This document shows, in pieces, positions 1 through 4,724 of a stretch of DNA of 5,148 nt. The position numbers and the translations under genes are program-made. Position 1 is the first letter of the stretch; each line of letters begins with the position of its first letter. Source of the stretch: Chitinophagales bacterium (lineage in GTDB: Bacteria > Bacteroidota > Bacteroidia > Chitinophagales > Saprospiraceae); NCBI GenBank assembly GCA_013297575.1, contig JAAFHO010000429.1, positions 1 to 5,148 on the forward strand. The letters are read 5' to 3'. The notes under the pieces were generated by a model. The model saw nothing but the letters and a program-made list of their open reading frames with translations, searched no databases and was not told the DNA's origin.

Positions 1-1502
1 GCATAATTGGGAGTCGTAACTACCTGTGTATATTCACCGATACCAAAACCGCCATTCAGATTACCAATCGCACTAAAATCGGAGGCTTCGGAGGAGGCAT
101 TTACAGAAGGTTTGAATGTTGCGCCATCATCATTCGAAGTGGTGAGCACATAATGTGTTTTTGTGCCATTCGGGTCTTCAGTTCGGTCGTAATACGATAC
201 ACACAGTGTTCCACCTGGACTTACATTCAAGGCCGAATAAAACTGGTGCGCATCGGGGTTGGTGCCGGGATTGATCTTTTTTGGCGTACTCCAAGTATTG
301 CCATTATTGGTACTTTTGGCCAACCAAATATCGTACCCGGATGTAAGTGCCGAAGTAAGTCCATTGCTCGTCCAAGTAGCCAACAACGTATTCGCCCCTT
401 TACCAACCGCAATGTGTGGACACGGGTACAAACGATCGGTAGCCACACCAGGAATCGTATCCGTGGTAGGTTCATCGACCAAACTTGGGAAAAATATATC
501 CGAAATCTTTGTCTCTGGCGCAAAAGTCGCTCCAGCATCAGTAGAAACGGTGTGGTACAGTGCCATATCAGTGATACTATTACCGCCAAAGAACGAAACG
601 TGTACACGACCAGCAGCATCCACTACAATACTCGAAAACTGCACAACACCATACGTATTGGTATGCACCTGCACGGGAGCAGCGGAAAAAGTATTACTGG
701 TTTTAGCCTTCTTTTTGAGCAAAATCTGAGCCGTAGAAGTAACCGAATCGATAATTTCAAAACGGGTATAAGAGACATACAAATTACCTTCGGTGGCCGT
801 AGCAGATTGATCGGTCGCCATCCACTGCTTATCCACCAGATCACCACTGCCGCCGCCGCCCGTTAATGCCTCCAAAGATATCGTGCCTTTATCGATCAAA
901 ACAGGAGCGCCCCAAGTCTGACCTTTATTGTTAGAAGTGCTATTGTACAATGCCAGTGTAACGGGCGGCGTTGCCAAAAAATCGAGGGTAAGTACCAACC
1001 AAGAAAGGTATGCTTTGCCTGATTTGTCAAAAGCAATCACCGGATCGCCACCGCCAGCCACTACCGCAAAACCCGTACTAGGACTAAAATCAATAGTAGA
1101 TGTTTGCCAAGTTTGGCCAAAATTTTTGGTATAGCGCACCGGCACATCGAGCGGTGCCGTAAAATTAGAAGGATCCTGAATCACCCCTGCTACGATGATA
1201 TTAGCAGAGTCGGCAGGATTAATAGCCGCGTGTACTTCCGATTCCGCCTCAGGGTTGGTAGCCACTATTTGATCTGCGTCGCGGCTTTGTGCGGCAGGCG
1301 TTGTACCTTTGAGCAGTATATGACCAGCCAAGGGTTCGCCCGGATGGTCTTTTTGCCATTGCACCATGGCTTTTATATCGTAACCGCGCAATTTTTCTTC
1401 TAAAATACGTTCTGTCGCGTGGTTAATGATTTTGTTATTTTGTGCATGCGCCGTTTGAAAAGCGCAGGTTGCACCGAAAAGGAAAAGAAAAAATAATCTC
1501 AT
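1..1502 (-). CDS. Secreted BNR/Asp-box repeat protein (sialidase-like beta-propeller), 3' end outside window
   Basis: Open on the minus strand from ATG at 1502-1500 to the window edge: 500 codons plus two bases, no stop seen. Residues 1-20 form a signal peptide (MRLFFLFLFG, then a hydrophobic stretch ending AHA before QNN), so the product is exported. Five Asp-box-like motifs (S/T-x-D/N-x-G-x-T-W/F) are visible: TKNFGQTW (125-132), SNNKGQTW (190-197), STDAGATF (320-327), STNNGNTW (397-404) and SNDDGATF (456-463). Asp-boxes mark blades of sialidase-type beta-propellers. Near the end, IGEYTQV (488-494) resembles the IGDYxG-type motif common in such secreted BNR proteins. Catalytic arginines and the nucleophile tyrosine of a true sialidase cannot be assigned, so enzymatic activity is unproven; a glycan- or surface-binding propeller is equally possible. 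In this phylum such proteins often end in a type IX secretion sorting domain, which would lie beyond the window. It is transcribed divergently from the sigma factor gene. Confidence 0.85.
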   Translation of the reverse strand, partial: MRLFFLFLFGATCAFQTAHAQNNKIINHATERILEEKLRGYDIKAMVQWQKDHPGEPLAGHILLKGTTPAAQSRDADQIVATNPEAESEVHAAINPADSANIIVAGVIQDPSNFTAPLDVPVRYTKNFGQTWQTSTIDFSPSTGFAVVAGGGDPVIAFDKSGKAYLSWLVLTLDFLATPPVTLALYNSTSNNKGQTWGAPVLIDKGTISLEALTGGGGSGDLVDKQWMATDQSATATEGNLYVSYTRFEIIDSVTSTAQILLKKKAKTSNTFSAAPVQVHTNTYGVVQFSSIVVDAAGRVHVSFFGGNSITDMALYHTVSTDAGATFAPETKISDIFFPSLVDEPTTDTIPGVATDRLYPCPHIAVGKGANTLLATWTSNGLTSALTSGYDIWLAKSTNNGNTWSTPKKINPGTNPDAHQFYSALNVSPGGTLCVSYYDRTEDPNGTKTHYVLTTSNDDGATFKPSVNASSEASDFSAIGNLNGGFGIGEYTQVVTTPNY

Positions 1503-1557
1503 GGTCAATGAAATAGTGTTAAAATGGTTAAAATTTGAACAAAAAAAGACGGGAAAC

Positions 1558-1603
1558 TATTCAAAAAAGGGATTATTACGATATTGTGACGTTTTTTTGA
1601 ATA
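1558..1603. promoter_or_regulatory. 11-bp inverted repeat in the divergent intergenic region
   Basis: TATTCAAAAAA at 1558-1568 is the exact reverse complement of TTTTTTGAATA at 1593-1603, separated by 24 bases. The axis lies near the middle of the 146-bp gap between the secreted BNR gene (start 1502) and the sigma factor gene (start 1649). The position suits an operator or paired regulator site for both genes. The arms are A/T-rich, so chance is a real alternative. No convincing TAnnTTTG box was found for either gene in this gap. Confidence 0.35.
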
Positions 1604-1648
1604 ACCGGACAACCAAATTAAGCAAACCGTAGTCAATCATATATCAAT

Positions 1649-2206
1649 ATGCAACAGCAGTGGAGCGATCATGAATTAGTGGAAGGCATTTTGCGCAGTA
1701 GTCCTACGCATCAAGTCGCCCTTTATCGGCAATATAACGTGCCGATGTTCAGGATATTGTTGCGTTATGCCCGAGACCGCGCCGAAGCGGAAGACATGAT
1801 GCAAGATGCATTTGTTCGGGTGTACCGCGATATGTCGCAGTTCCGCGGCGAAGGCGCCTTGGGCGGTTGGATCCGTCGTATTATGATCAATACGGCTCTG
1901 AGCCATTTGCGGAAACAAAAAGATTTCTTACGCGATACAGGTGATTTTTCCCCTTTTGAGAACCTGTTTCGTACCGATGAAGACACTGCATCAAATATTG
2001 ATGCAGAAAGCTTAATGAAATTGCTGCACAAATTACCTCCCGGTTACAGGGCTGTTTTTAACCTGTACGCCATTGAGGGATTTAGCCACGAAGAAATAGC
2101 CGAGCAATTGGGTGTTTCCATTGGTACCAGCAAAAGTCAACTCTACAAAGCCCGGGAATACTTGAAAAAAATATTGGATAAATCGTATTTCGATGTCATT
2201 GATTAA
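1649..2206 (+). CDS. RNA polymerase ECF-type sigma-70 factor
   Basis: A 185-residue group 4 (ECF) sigma factor, which directs RNA polymerase core to a special promoter set. Region sigma-2 spans about residues 24-90: the core-binding segment has the typical AEDMMQDAFVRVYR (47-60), and region 2.4, which reads the -10 box, is around GGWIRRIMINTALSHLRKQ (72-90). A variable linker (91-121) separates it from sigma-4, about 122-177, with LPPGYRAVFNLYAIEGFSHE (129-148) followed by the helix-turn-helix EEIAEQLGVSIGTSKSQLYK. No sigma-1.1 or sigma-3 is present, and the length is standard for the class. ATG 1649 is the first in-frame start before the sigma-2 domain; there is no Shine-Dalgarno sequence, as is usual in Bacteroidetes. 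The next gene, 130 bp downstream on the same strand, is a one-span membrane protein and the likely regulator. The target promoters cannot be told from the sequence. Confidence 0.96.
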   Translation: MQQQWSDHELVEGILRSSPTHQVALYRQYNVPMFRILLRYARDRAEAEDMMQDAFVRVYRDMSQFRGEGALGGWIRRIMINTALSHLRKQKDFLRDTGDFSPFENLFRTDEDTASNIDAESLMKLLHKLPPGYRAVFNLYAIEGFSHEEIAEQLGVSIGTSKSQLYKAREYLKKILDKSYFDVID

Positions 2207-2336
2207 TGCGATTTATTCAATTCCTTTCAAAGTGTTTACCTTATAATATTTAATACCACAAACCGGCTTAGTCTAATCTTAAACGTTAATTACAGTTTAA
2301 TTTAGTCTGCCAATTGAGCAATATCAAACTATACAT

Positions 2337-3074
2337 ATGTCCAATAACAAAGAGTTTGAATCCATAGACGAATTATTCCGCAAAACGTTCAACGATTTGC
2401 CTGAATCGCCCGCCAGCAGTGGCTGGGATGTCCCCTCCGATCGCGTATGGCAAACCGTACAAACTGGTATCAAAACCCGTCATGTAGGTTGGTCAATGAC
2501 CCGTAAAATGATCGCATTGGCCGCTATTTCGGTCGTCGTGGCTACGGGCGTATTCCTCGCTATGAACACCAATAATACTACGCAACAAGTGCCAGCGTCA
2601 CAGCCAACGATATTGGAGCAGCCGCAACAACAACAAAATAGTACCGCAACTACTATTTCAAGTGTCGCCGCTACACCTGCACAGCCAGTTACTTCGGTAG
2701 CAAATCCGGCAAATCGTGTATCCAACACAAGGGTAACTGCACCGAAAGCAAGCGTCAATTCAATGGAAAAAGCTGCCACCCCAACCCCAAAAGCAGTGGC
2801 TGCAATACCTGAATTGCCAACGCCAACAGTAGTAGAAGCCACACCCGCAGTAGAAACGCCGGTTGAAAATACCTCAAAAATAGATAAGGGTCGTAGCACT
2901 GCGCCAAAACCACCCAATAGTGTGGAAAAACGCAGATTGATCGAGCAAATGAAGTCGGCTTGGGGCACACCATTGCAAACCATTCCTTATATCAAAGGCT
3001 ATACTGTGCCGCAAATACCTGCACAGGTACGCAATATGCGCACAACGCAACCTACTACGCCGGGCGAGGAGTAG
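2337..3074 (+). CDS. Probable anti-sigma factor-like single-span membrane protein
   Basis: A 245-residue protein. The N-terminal part (1-57) is acidic and polar and contains IDELFRKTFNDLPESPASSGWD (10-31), resembling the short cytoplasmic segment of Bacteroidetes membrane proteins encoded after ECF sigma genes (DELFR...P...W). One hydrophobic segment at about 58-76 (MIALAAISVVVATGVFLAM) follows basic residues (TRK), predicting the N-terminus inside and the C-terminus in the periplasm. Residues 80-195 are low complexity, rich in Thr, Ala, Pro, Gln and Val. The tail (196-245) is more ordered: KRRLIEQMKSAWGTPLQTIPYIKGYTVPQIPAQ. No HxxxCxxC zinc anti-sigma motif is present; there is no cysteine at all. 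The role is inferred from gene order and topology: it would hold the sigma factor at the membrane and release it on an envelope signal. The 130-bp gap from the sigma gene leaves room for its own promoter. A structural envelope protein is the alternative. Confidence 0.65.
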   Translation: MSNNKEFESIDELFRKTFNDLPESPASSGWDVPSDRVWQTVQTGIKTRHVGWSMTRKMIALAAISVVVATGVFLAMNTNNTTQQVPASQPTILEQPQQQQNSTATTISSVAATPAQPVTSVANPANRVSNTRVTAPKASVNSMEKAATPTPKAVAAIPELPTPTVVEATPAVETPVENTSKIDKGRSTAPKPPNSVEKRRLIEQMKSAWGTPLQTIPYIKGYTVPQIPAQVRNMRTTQPTTPGEE

Positions 3075-3145
3075 TATTTAAATTCTGACTCATACTTTTT
3101 AGCATATAAGACCCTGTGGTATTAGACTATGGGGTCTTTTTTTTT
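3073..3145 (+). repeat. Terminator-containing dispersed repeat, copy 1 (abuts the anti-sigma-like gene)
   Basis: From the stop codon of the anti-sigma-like gene through the T-run, this segment matches 4690-4760. The part from GACTCATAC to the T-run (3087 onward) is about 57 bases long and differs from the other copy at three positions only; the preceding ~20 bases (GTATTTAAATTC against GTACTTAAACTTA) are weaker. A third copy near 3885-3925 lacks the middle. Two intact copies in the same orientation flank the AT-rich kinase/xisI patch. Confidence 0.75.
3108..3145 (+). terminator. Rho-independent terminator after the anti-sigma-like gene
   Basis: Perfect arms AAGACCC (3108-3114) and GGGTCTT (3132-3138) are extended inward by six more pairs (three of them wobbles), leaving the loop ATTAG (3121-3125). 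Nine T residues follow (3137-3145). The T-run is on the plus strand only, so it terminates the sigma/anti-sigma transcript and not the kinase gene arriving from the right. Confidence 0.85.
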
Positions 3146-3184
3146 GGTGTTTATGAATAATAGCAGGTTCAGTACATTTTTATC

Positions 3185-3829
3185 TTAGCGCCAAAAAATT
3201 TCAGGTTTTATATAGAAAACAGTGTCAATAAAGTACAGGATTTCATGGGTCGTTAATACATTTTCATCATGTAAGTCTTCTAATATAATACCTAATTCAG
3301 GATGGAAGTAATCATTATTTCGTGTATTACCAAAGCCGTTGGCTTGCATAAACTCTTTAACTTGGTTCAAATCAGTCGCTTGTGTAGATTCTATATAATT
3401 TTGTTCGACTAATGCATATAATACATCCGTATCAGACTTATAAAATCCTACTAAATTATAGGCTGTATCAGGGAAAAAATAATTATTAAGGAGTAGATTG
3501 TCAAAATAATCTACCCAAGAAGCATAATAGATGCCATCATTTAATTTTAATACTTGCTTTGAATTTTTTATAAAAACACGTTGTTCGGCACCTGCAGAGA
3601 TAAACAAACCGAAATTGATATCACAACTCCAAAGATGATGGGCGTTGATGTAGCCAATCAAGTTCTTTGTTTCTTCACTTTTGATTGACTCATTTCTTTC
3701 AGTCTTTTCACTTGTTCCAAGGCTTTCTCGTAGGTAACAGGTGATTGCTTGGATAGATGCTCCATGGCTAACTTTGCTCTTTCCTGAAAGGATATTTTGT
3801 AACTCATTTTTTATTGTTGAAATATTCAT
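3185..3829 (-). CDS. Kinase-fold protein related to the polyvalent-protein Ser/Thr/Tyr kinase domain; true start uncertain
   Basis: The longest reading gives 214 residues. From about residue 57 to the end it resembles, from memory, the small kinase domain found in polyvalent proteins of Bacteroidetes mobile elements. Kinase landmarks: SAGAEQRVFI (78-87), glycine-rich-loop-like; VLKL (93-96) with candidate ATP-binding Lys95; a hinge-like ALVEQNYI (139-146); EDLHDENVL (184-192), matching the D-L-H-x-x-N catalytic loop of aminoglycoside-phosphotransferase-like kinases with Asp185 and Asn190; and FID (200-202), whose Asp202 takes the DFG-aspartate place. All key residues are present, so activity is plausible; the substrate is unknown. 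In the family this module normally sits inside much larger proteins, so a stand-alone form is unusual. Residues 1-56 are suspect: they overlap a 49-codon ORF that shows the coding substitution pattern. Real translation may begin at TTG 3661 (residue 57, giving 158 residues), overlapping the small ORF's stop. The gene is AT-richer than the sigma region, suggesting acquisition. Confidence 0.7.
   Translation of the reverse strand: MNISTIKNELQNILSGKSKVSHGASIQAITCYLRESLGTSEKTERNESIKSEETKNLIGYINAHHLWSCDINFGLFISAGAEQRVFIKNSKQVLKLNDGIYYASWVDYFDNLLLNNYFFPDTAYNLVGFYKSDTDVLYALVEQNYIESTQATDLNQVKEFMQANGFGNTRNNDYFHPELGIILEDLHDENVLTTHEILYFIDTVFYIKPEIFWR
3658..3807 (-). CDS. Small 49-residue protein, copy A, overlapping the kinase reading frame
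   Basis: ATG 3807 to TGA 3658 encodes a 49-residue, highly charged, probably helical peptide beginning MSYKISFQERAKLAMEHLSK, with SPVTYEKALEQVKRLKEM at 22-39 and a basic tail. I do not recognise a family. Evidence that it is real: a second copy at 4470-4619 has the same length, and in the first 47 codons the two differ at five sites, all third positions here, four silent (Lys12, Pro23, Val24, Val44) and one conservative (Met15 to Ile). In the overlapping 214-residue frame the same five changes are all amino-acid replacements. Its start lies about 39 bases from a TATCTTTG -7 box, a sensible leader, whereas the ATG at 3829 would be only about 17 away. Its TGA overlaps TTG 3661 of the kinase frame, suggesting translational coupling. 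Signs of a toxin-antitoxin-like or regulatory partner are contextual only. Confidence 0.65.
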   Translation of the reverse strand: MSYKISFQERAKLAMEHLSKQSPVTYEKALEQVKRLKEMSQSKVKKQRT

Positions 3830-3846
3830 TATTCAATATTGAGCCA

Positions 3847-3854
3847 CAAAGATA
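3847..3854 (-). promoter_or_regulatory. Bacteroidetes -7 promoter box for the small ORF/kinase unit (copy A)
   Basis: TATCTTTG on the minus strand matches TAnnTTTG exactly and is preserved in copy B (4652-4659). No clear -33 TTTG is seen at the usual spacing. Transcription would start a few bases downstream, giving a leader of roughly 33 bases to the small ORF start at 3807. Confidence 0.6.
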
Positions 3855-3907
3855 ATCAATTTTCAAAAAATAGTGATTTTGTATAGTACTTAAACTTAGA
3901 CACATAC

Positions 3908-3925
3908 TAGACTATGGGTCTTTTT
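3908..3925 (+). other. Broken terminator remnant (third copy of the hairpin repeat)
   Basis: TAGACTATGGGTCTTTTT is the right half of the terminator hairpin at 3108-3145 and 4725-4760. The left arm (AAGACCC) is missing: CACATAC joins directly to TAGACTATGGG, so no hairpin can form and it should not terminate. It lies between the leftward kinase promoter and the rightward xisI promoter. Confidence 0.7.
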
Positions 3926-3970
3926 GGGACACATGTGAACAACGGTACTTTTTTAATAAATTATTTTAAG

Positions 3971-3988
3971 TGATTGTAGATACAATCA
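3971..3988. promoter_or_regulatory. Perfect 18-bp palindrome, candidate operator upstream of xisI
   Basis: TGATTGTA-GA-TACAATCA: two perfect 8-bp arms with a 2-base centre. It ends 12 bases before the TAACTTTG box at 4001, so it would cover the -33 region of the xisI promoter. It lies just outside the duplicated segment (which ends near 3966), so it belongs to the xisH/xisI side. A dimeric DNA-binding protein is the obvious reader; none is identified. Confidence 0.5.
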
Positions 3989-4000
3989 TCAAAAAGATAT

Positions 4001-4008
4001 TAACTTTG
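4001..4008 (+). promoter_or_regulatory. -7 promoter box for the xisH remnant/xisI transcript
   Basis: TAACTTTG matches TAnnTTTG exactly. The predicted start of transcription is about 4014, giving a leader of roughly 60 bases to the xisI ATG. No good -33 element is seen at standard spacing; the palindrome at 3971-3988 lies there instead, which may mean activator dependence or repression. Confidence 0.5.
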
Positions 4009-4011
4009 TAG

Positions 4012-4089
4012 CAAAAATTATGGCGTTTTAGTGCCAAAATTGTCATTTACAATCCAGACTTAAATGAAATTGTACAATGGATAAAATAA
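4012..4089 (+). pseudogene. xisH: C-terminal remnant of xisH
   Basis: One frame reads QKLWRFSAKIVIYNPDLNEI then VQWIK and stops at TAA 4087-4089, overlapping the first 13 bases of xisI. The last ~18 residues (AKIVIYNPD...IVQWIK) resemble the typical C-terminus of XisH (hydrophobic strand, N/D-P, then IVxWI), and xisH normally sits directly upstream of xisI with this kind of short overlap. The frame is closed by TAG at 4009 and has no start codon, so only the last ~25 codons of a gene usually about 130-140 codons long survive. The promoter box immediately before it suggests an internal deletion that kept the promoter and the 3' end. The family call is from memory of the C-terminal pattern and is not certain. 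Confidence 0.5.
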
Positions 4090-4418
4090 AAAAATACCAA
4101 GACATCATTATTGACTTTCTGAACCGCTACAATTCAGTAAAAACCAGTAGATTAAACGATACTATAAAACGTCGCGTCCTTGTTGATAGAGAACACAATA
4201 GTTTTCAGTTACTATCCACAGGCTGGCGTGGTAATGATTATATTTTCGGCACGATCTTCCATTTCGATATTATTGACGGCAAAATATGGATGCAATGCAA
4301 TAATACAGAATACGAAGTGGTGCATGAGTTTATGGCAGCAGGTGTTGACCGAAATGATATTGTATTGGGTTTTGTACCACCACAAGCACGACATTTTTCG
4401 GGTTTTGCGGTGGCTTGA
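4077..4418 (+). CDS. xisI: XisI family protein (FdxN element excision controlling factor-like)
   Basis: A 113-residue protein of the usual XisI length. Family features: MDKIKKYQDIIIDFLNRY (1-18) as N-terminal helix; DREHNSFQLLSTGW (37-50); a central FHFDIIDGKIWMQCNNTE (61-78), corresponding to the family's H-x-D-I-x-x-G-K-I-W-I-Q; and VDRNDIVLGFVPPQARHFSGFAVA (90-113), matching the conserved IVLGFxxPxxRxxxxFAVA end. XisI was named for its role with XisH in excising the fdxN element of heterocystous cyanobacteria. XisH/XisI pairs are widespread outside that context and their molecular role there is unsettled; XisH is placed among restriction-endonuclease-like folds. Here the partner is reduced to a C-terminal scrap, so this is a solitary XisI with no sign of disruption. 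Transcription probably starts at the TAACTTTG box at 4001 and ends at the hairpin at 4725. The first ATG after the xisH remnant fits the family N-terminus exactly. Confidence 0.9.
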   Translation: MDKIKKYQDIIIDFLNRYNSVKTSRLNDTIKRRVLVDREHNSFQLLSTGWRGNDYIFGTIFHFDIIDGKIWMQCNNTEYEVVHEFMAAGVDRNDIVLGFVPPQARHFSGFAVA

Positions 4419-4437
4419 TGGATTTTACTTTGCCTTA

Positions 4438-4470
4438 TTAGTTTTGTGCAAGTTGGTTGATGTAGCCCAT
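4438..4470 (-). pseudogene. Truncated kinase cistron (10 codons) after small ORF copy B
   Basis: ATG 4470 overlaps the TAA stop of small ORF copy B in a classic TAATG junction and reads MGYINQLAQN before a stop. Only GYIN (12 bases) matches the kinase at 3185-3829; beyond 4456 the sequence diverges. This marks the duplication breakpoint: the kinase gene is lost here. Its ATG is useful because it suggests where the intact kinase cistron originally started; in copy A this codon is ATT, preceded by TTG. Confidence 0.6.
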
Positions 4471-4619
4471 TAGATGCTTTGTTTCTTTACTTTTGATTGA
4501 CTCATTTCTTTCAGTCTTTTCACTTGTTCCAAGGCTTTCTCGTAGGTGACTGGTGATTGCTTGGATAGATGCTCTATGGCTAATTTTGCTCTTTCCTGAA
4601 AGGATATTTTGTAACTCAT
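4470..4619 (-). CDS. Small 49-residue protein, copy B (solitary)
   Basis: ATG 4619 to TAA 4470; the product is identical to copy A except Met15 to Ile and the last two residues (Ser-Ile instead of Arg-Thr). It has the same length although the stop codon differs (TAA against TGA). The -7 box TATCTTTG at 4659-4652 is conserved, about 32 bases before the start. The kinase cistron that should follow is cut to ten codons, so this copy stands alone. An alternative reading from ATG 4722 (94 residues) starts upstream of the promoter and uses the frame in which every one of the five differences is non-synonymous, so I reject it. Function unknown. Retention of an intact, silently diverging copy without its neighbour suggests it is useful by itself. 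Confidence 0.55.
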   Translation of the reverse strand: MSYKISFQERAKLAIEHLSKQSPVTYEKALEQVKRLKEMSQSKVKKQSI

Positions 4620-4651
4620 TTTTTATTGTTGAAATATTCATTATTGAGCCA

Positions 4652-4659
4652 CAAAGATA
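4652..4659 (-). promoter_or_regulatory. -7 promoter box for small ORF copy B
   Basis: TATCTTTG on the minus strand, identical to copy A. The predicted leader to ATG 4619 is about 26 bases, while ATG 4641 would be almost at the transcription start and ATG 4722 lies upstream of the promoter. Confidence 0.55.
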
Positions 4660-4724
4660 ATTAATTTTCAAAAAATAGTGATTTTGAATCGTACTTAAAC
4701 TTAGACTCATACTTTTTAGCATAT

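Larger units (their letters stand above)
3644..3966. repeat. Partial duplication, copy A (kinase 5' end, small ORF, promoter region)
   Basis: Matches 4456-4800 in the same orientation. The match begins 12 bases inside the kinase cistron (GTTGATGTAGCC on the plus strand), covers the small ORF, its -7 box and the upstream terminator repeat, and ends in ACTTTTTTAATAAATTATTT. Relative to copy B it has a 7-base insertion (CAATATT type) between the small-ORF leader and the -7 box, and a deletion of about 29 bases that removes the left arm of the terminator hairpin. Confidence 0.85.

Noticed and set aside
153..866. 237-residue plus-strand open frame inside the BNR gene
   Set aside because: It is antisense to a 500-codon frame with a signal peptide and five Asp-boxes. 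Its translation is rich in Arg, Ser and Ile with no domain pattern; it is a shadow. The other frames at 227-619, 259-729, 623-847, 928-1134 and 1104-1403 are rejected for the same reason.
1676..2031. Minus-strand frames opposite the sigma factor
   Set aside because: The sigma-2 and sigma-4 motifs on the plus strand are unmistakable; the antisense frames have no family features.
2281..2302. TTAAAC/GTTTAA short inverted repeat before the anti-sigma-like gene
   Set aside because: Only a six-pair A/T-rich stem with a 10-base loop and no T-run; too weak to call a terminator or operator.
2480..2983. 167-residue minus-strand frame opposite the anti-sigma-like gene
   Set aside because: It is Gly/Ala/Val-rich only because it is antisense to Thr/Ala/Pro codons of low-complexity sequence.
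3658..3664. Programmed -1 frameshift fusing the small ORF to the kinase
   Set aside because: A -1 shift would join the frames, but there is no slippery heptamer near the small ORF's stop; a stop/start overlap (clear TAATG in copy B) explains the junction better.
4180..4473. 97-residue plus-strand frame overlapping xisI
   Set aside because: It is out of frame with the well-conserved XisI protein and without recognisable features.
4620..4722. N-terminal extension of the 94-residue minus-strand frame from ATG 4722
   Set aside because: It would start upstream of the conserved TATCTTTG promoter box and read through the terminator repeat; copy A has no equivalent, and the frame shows only replacement changes between copies.
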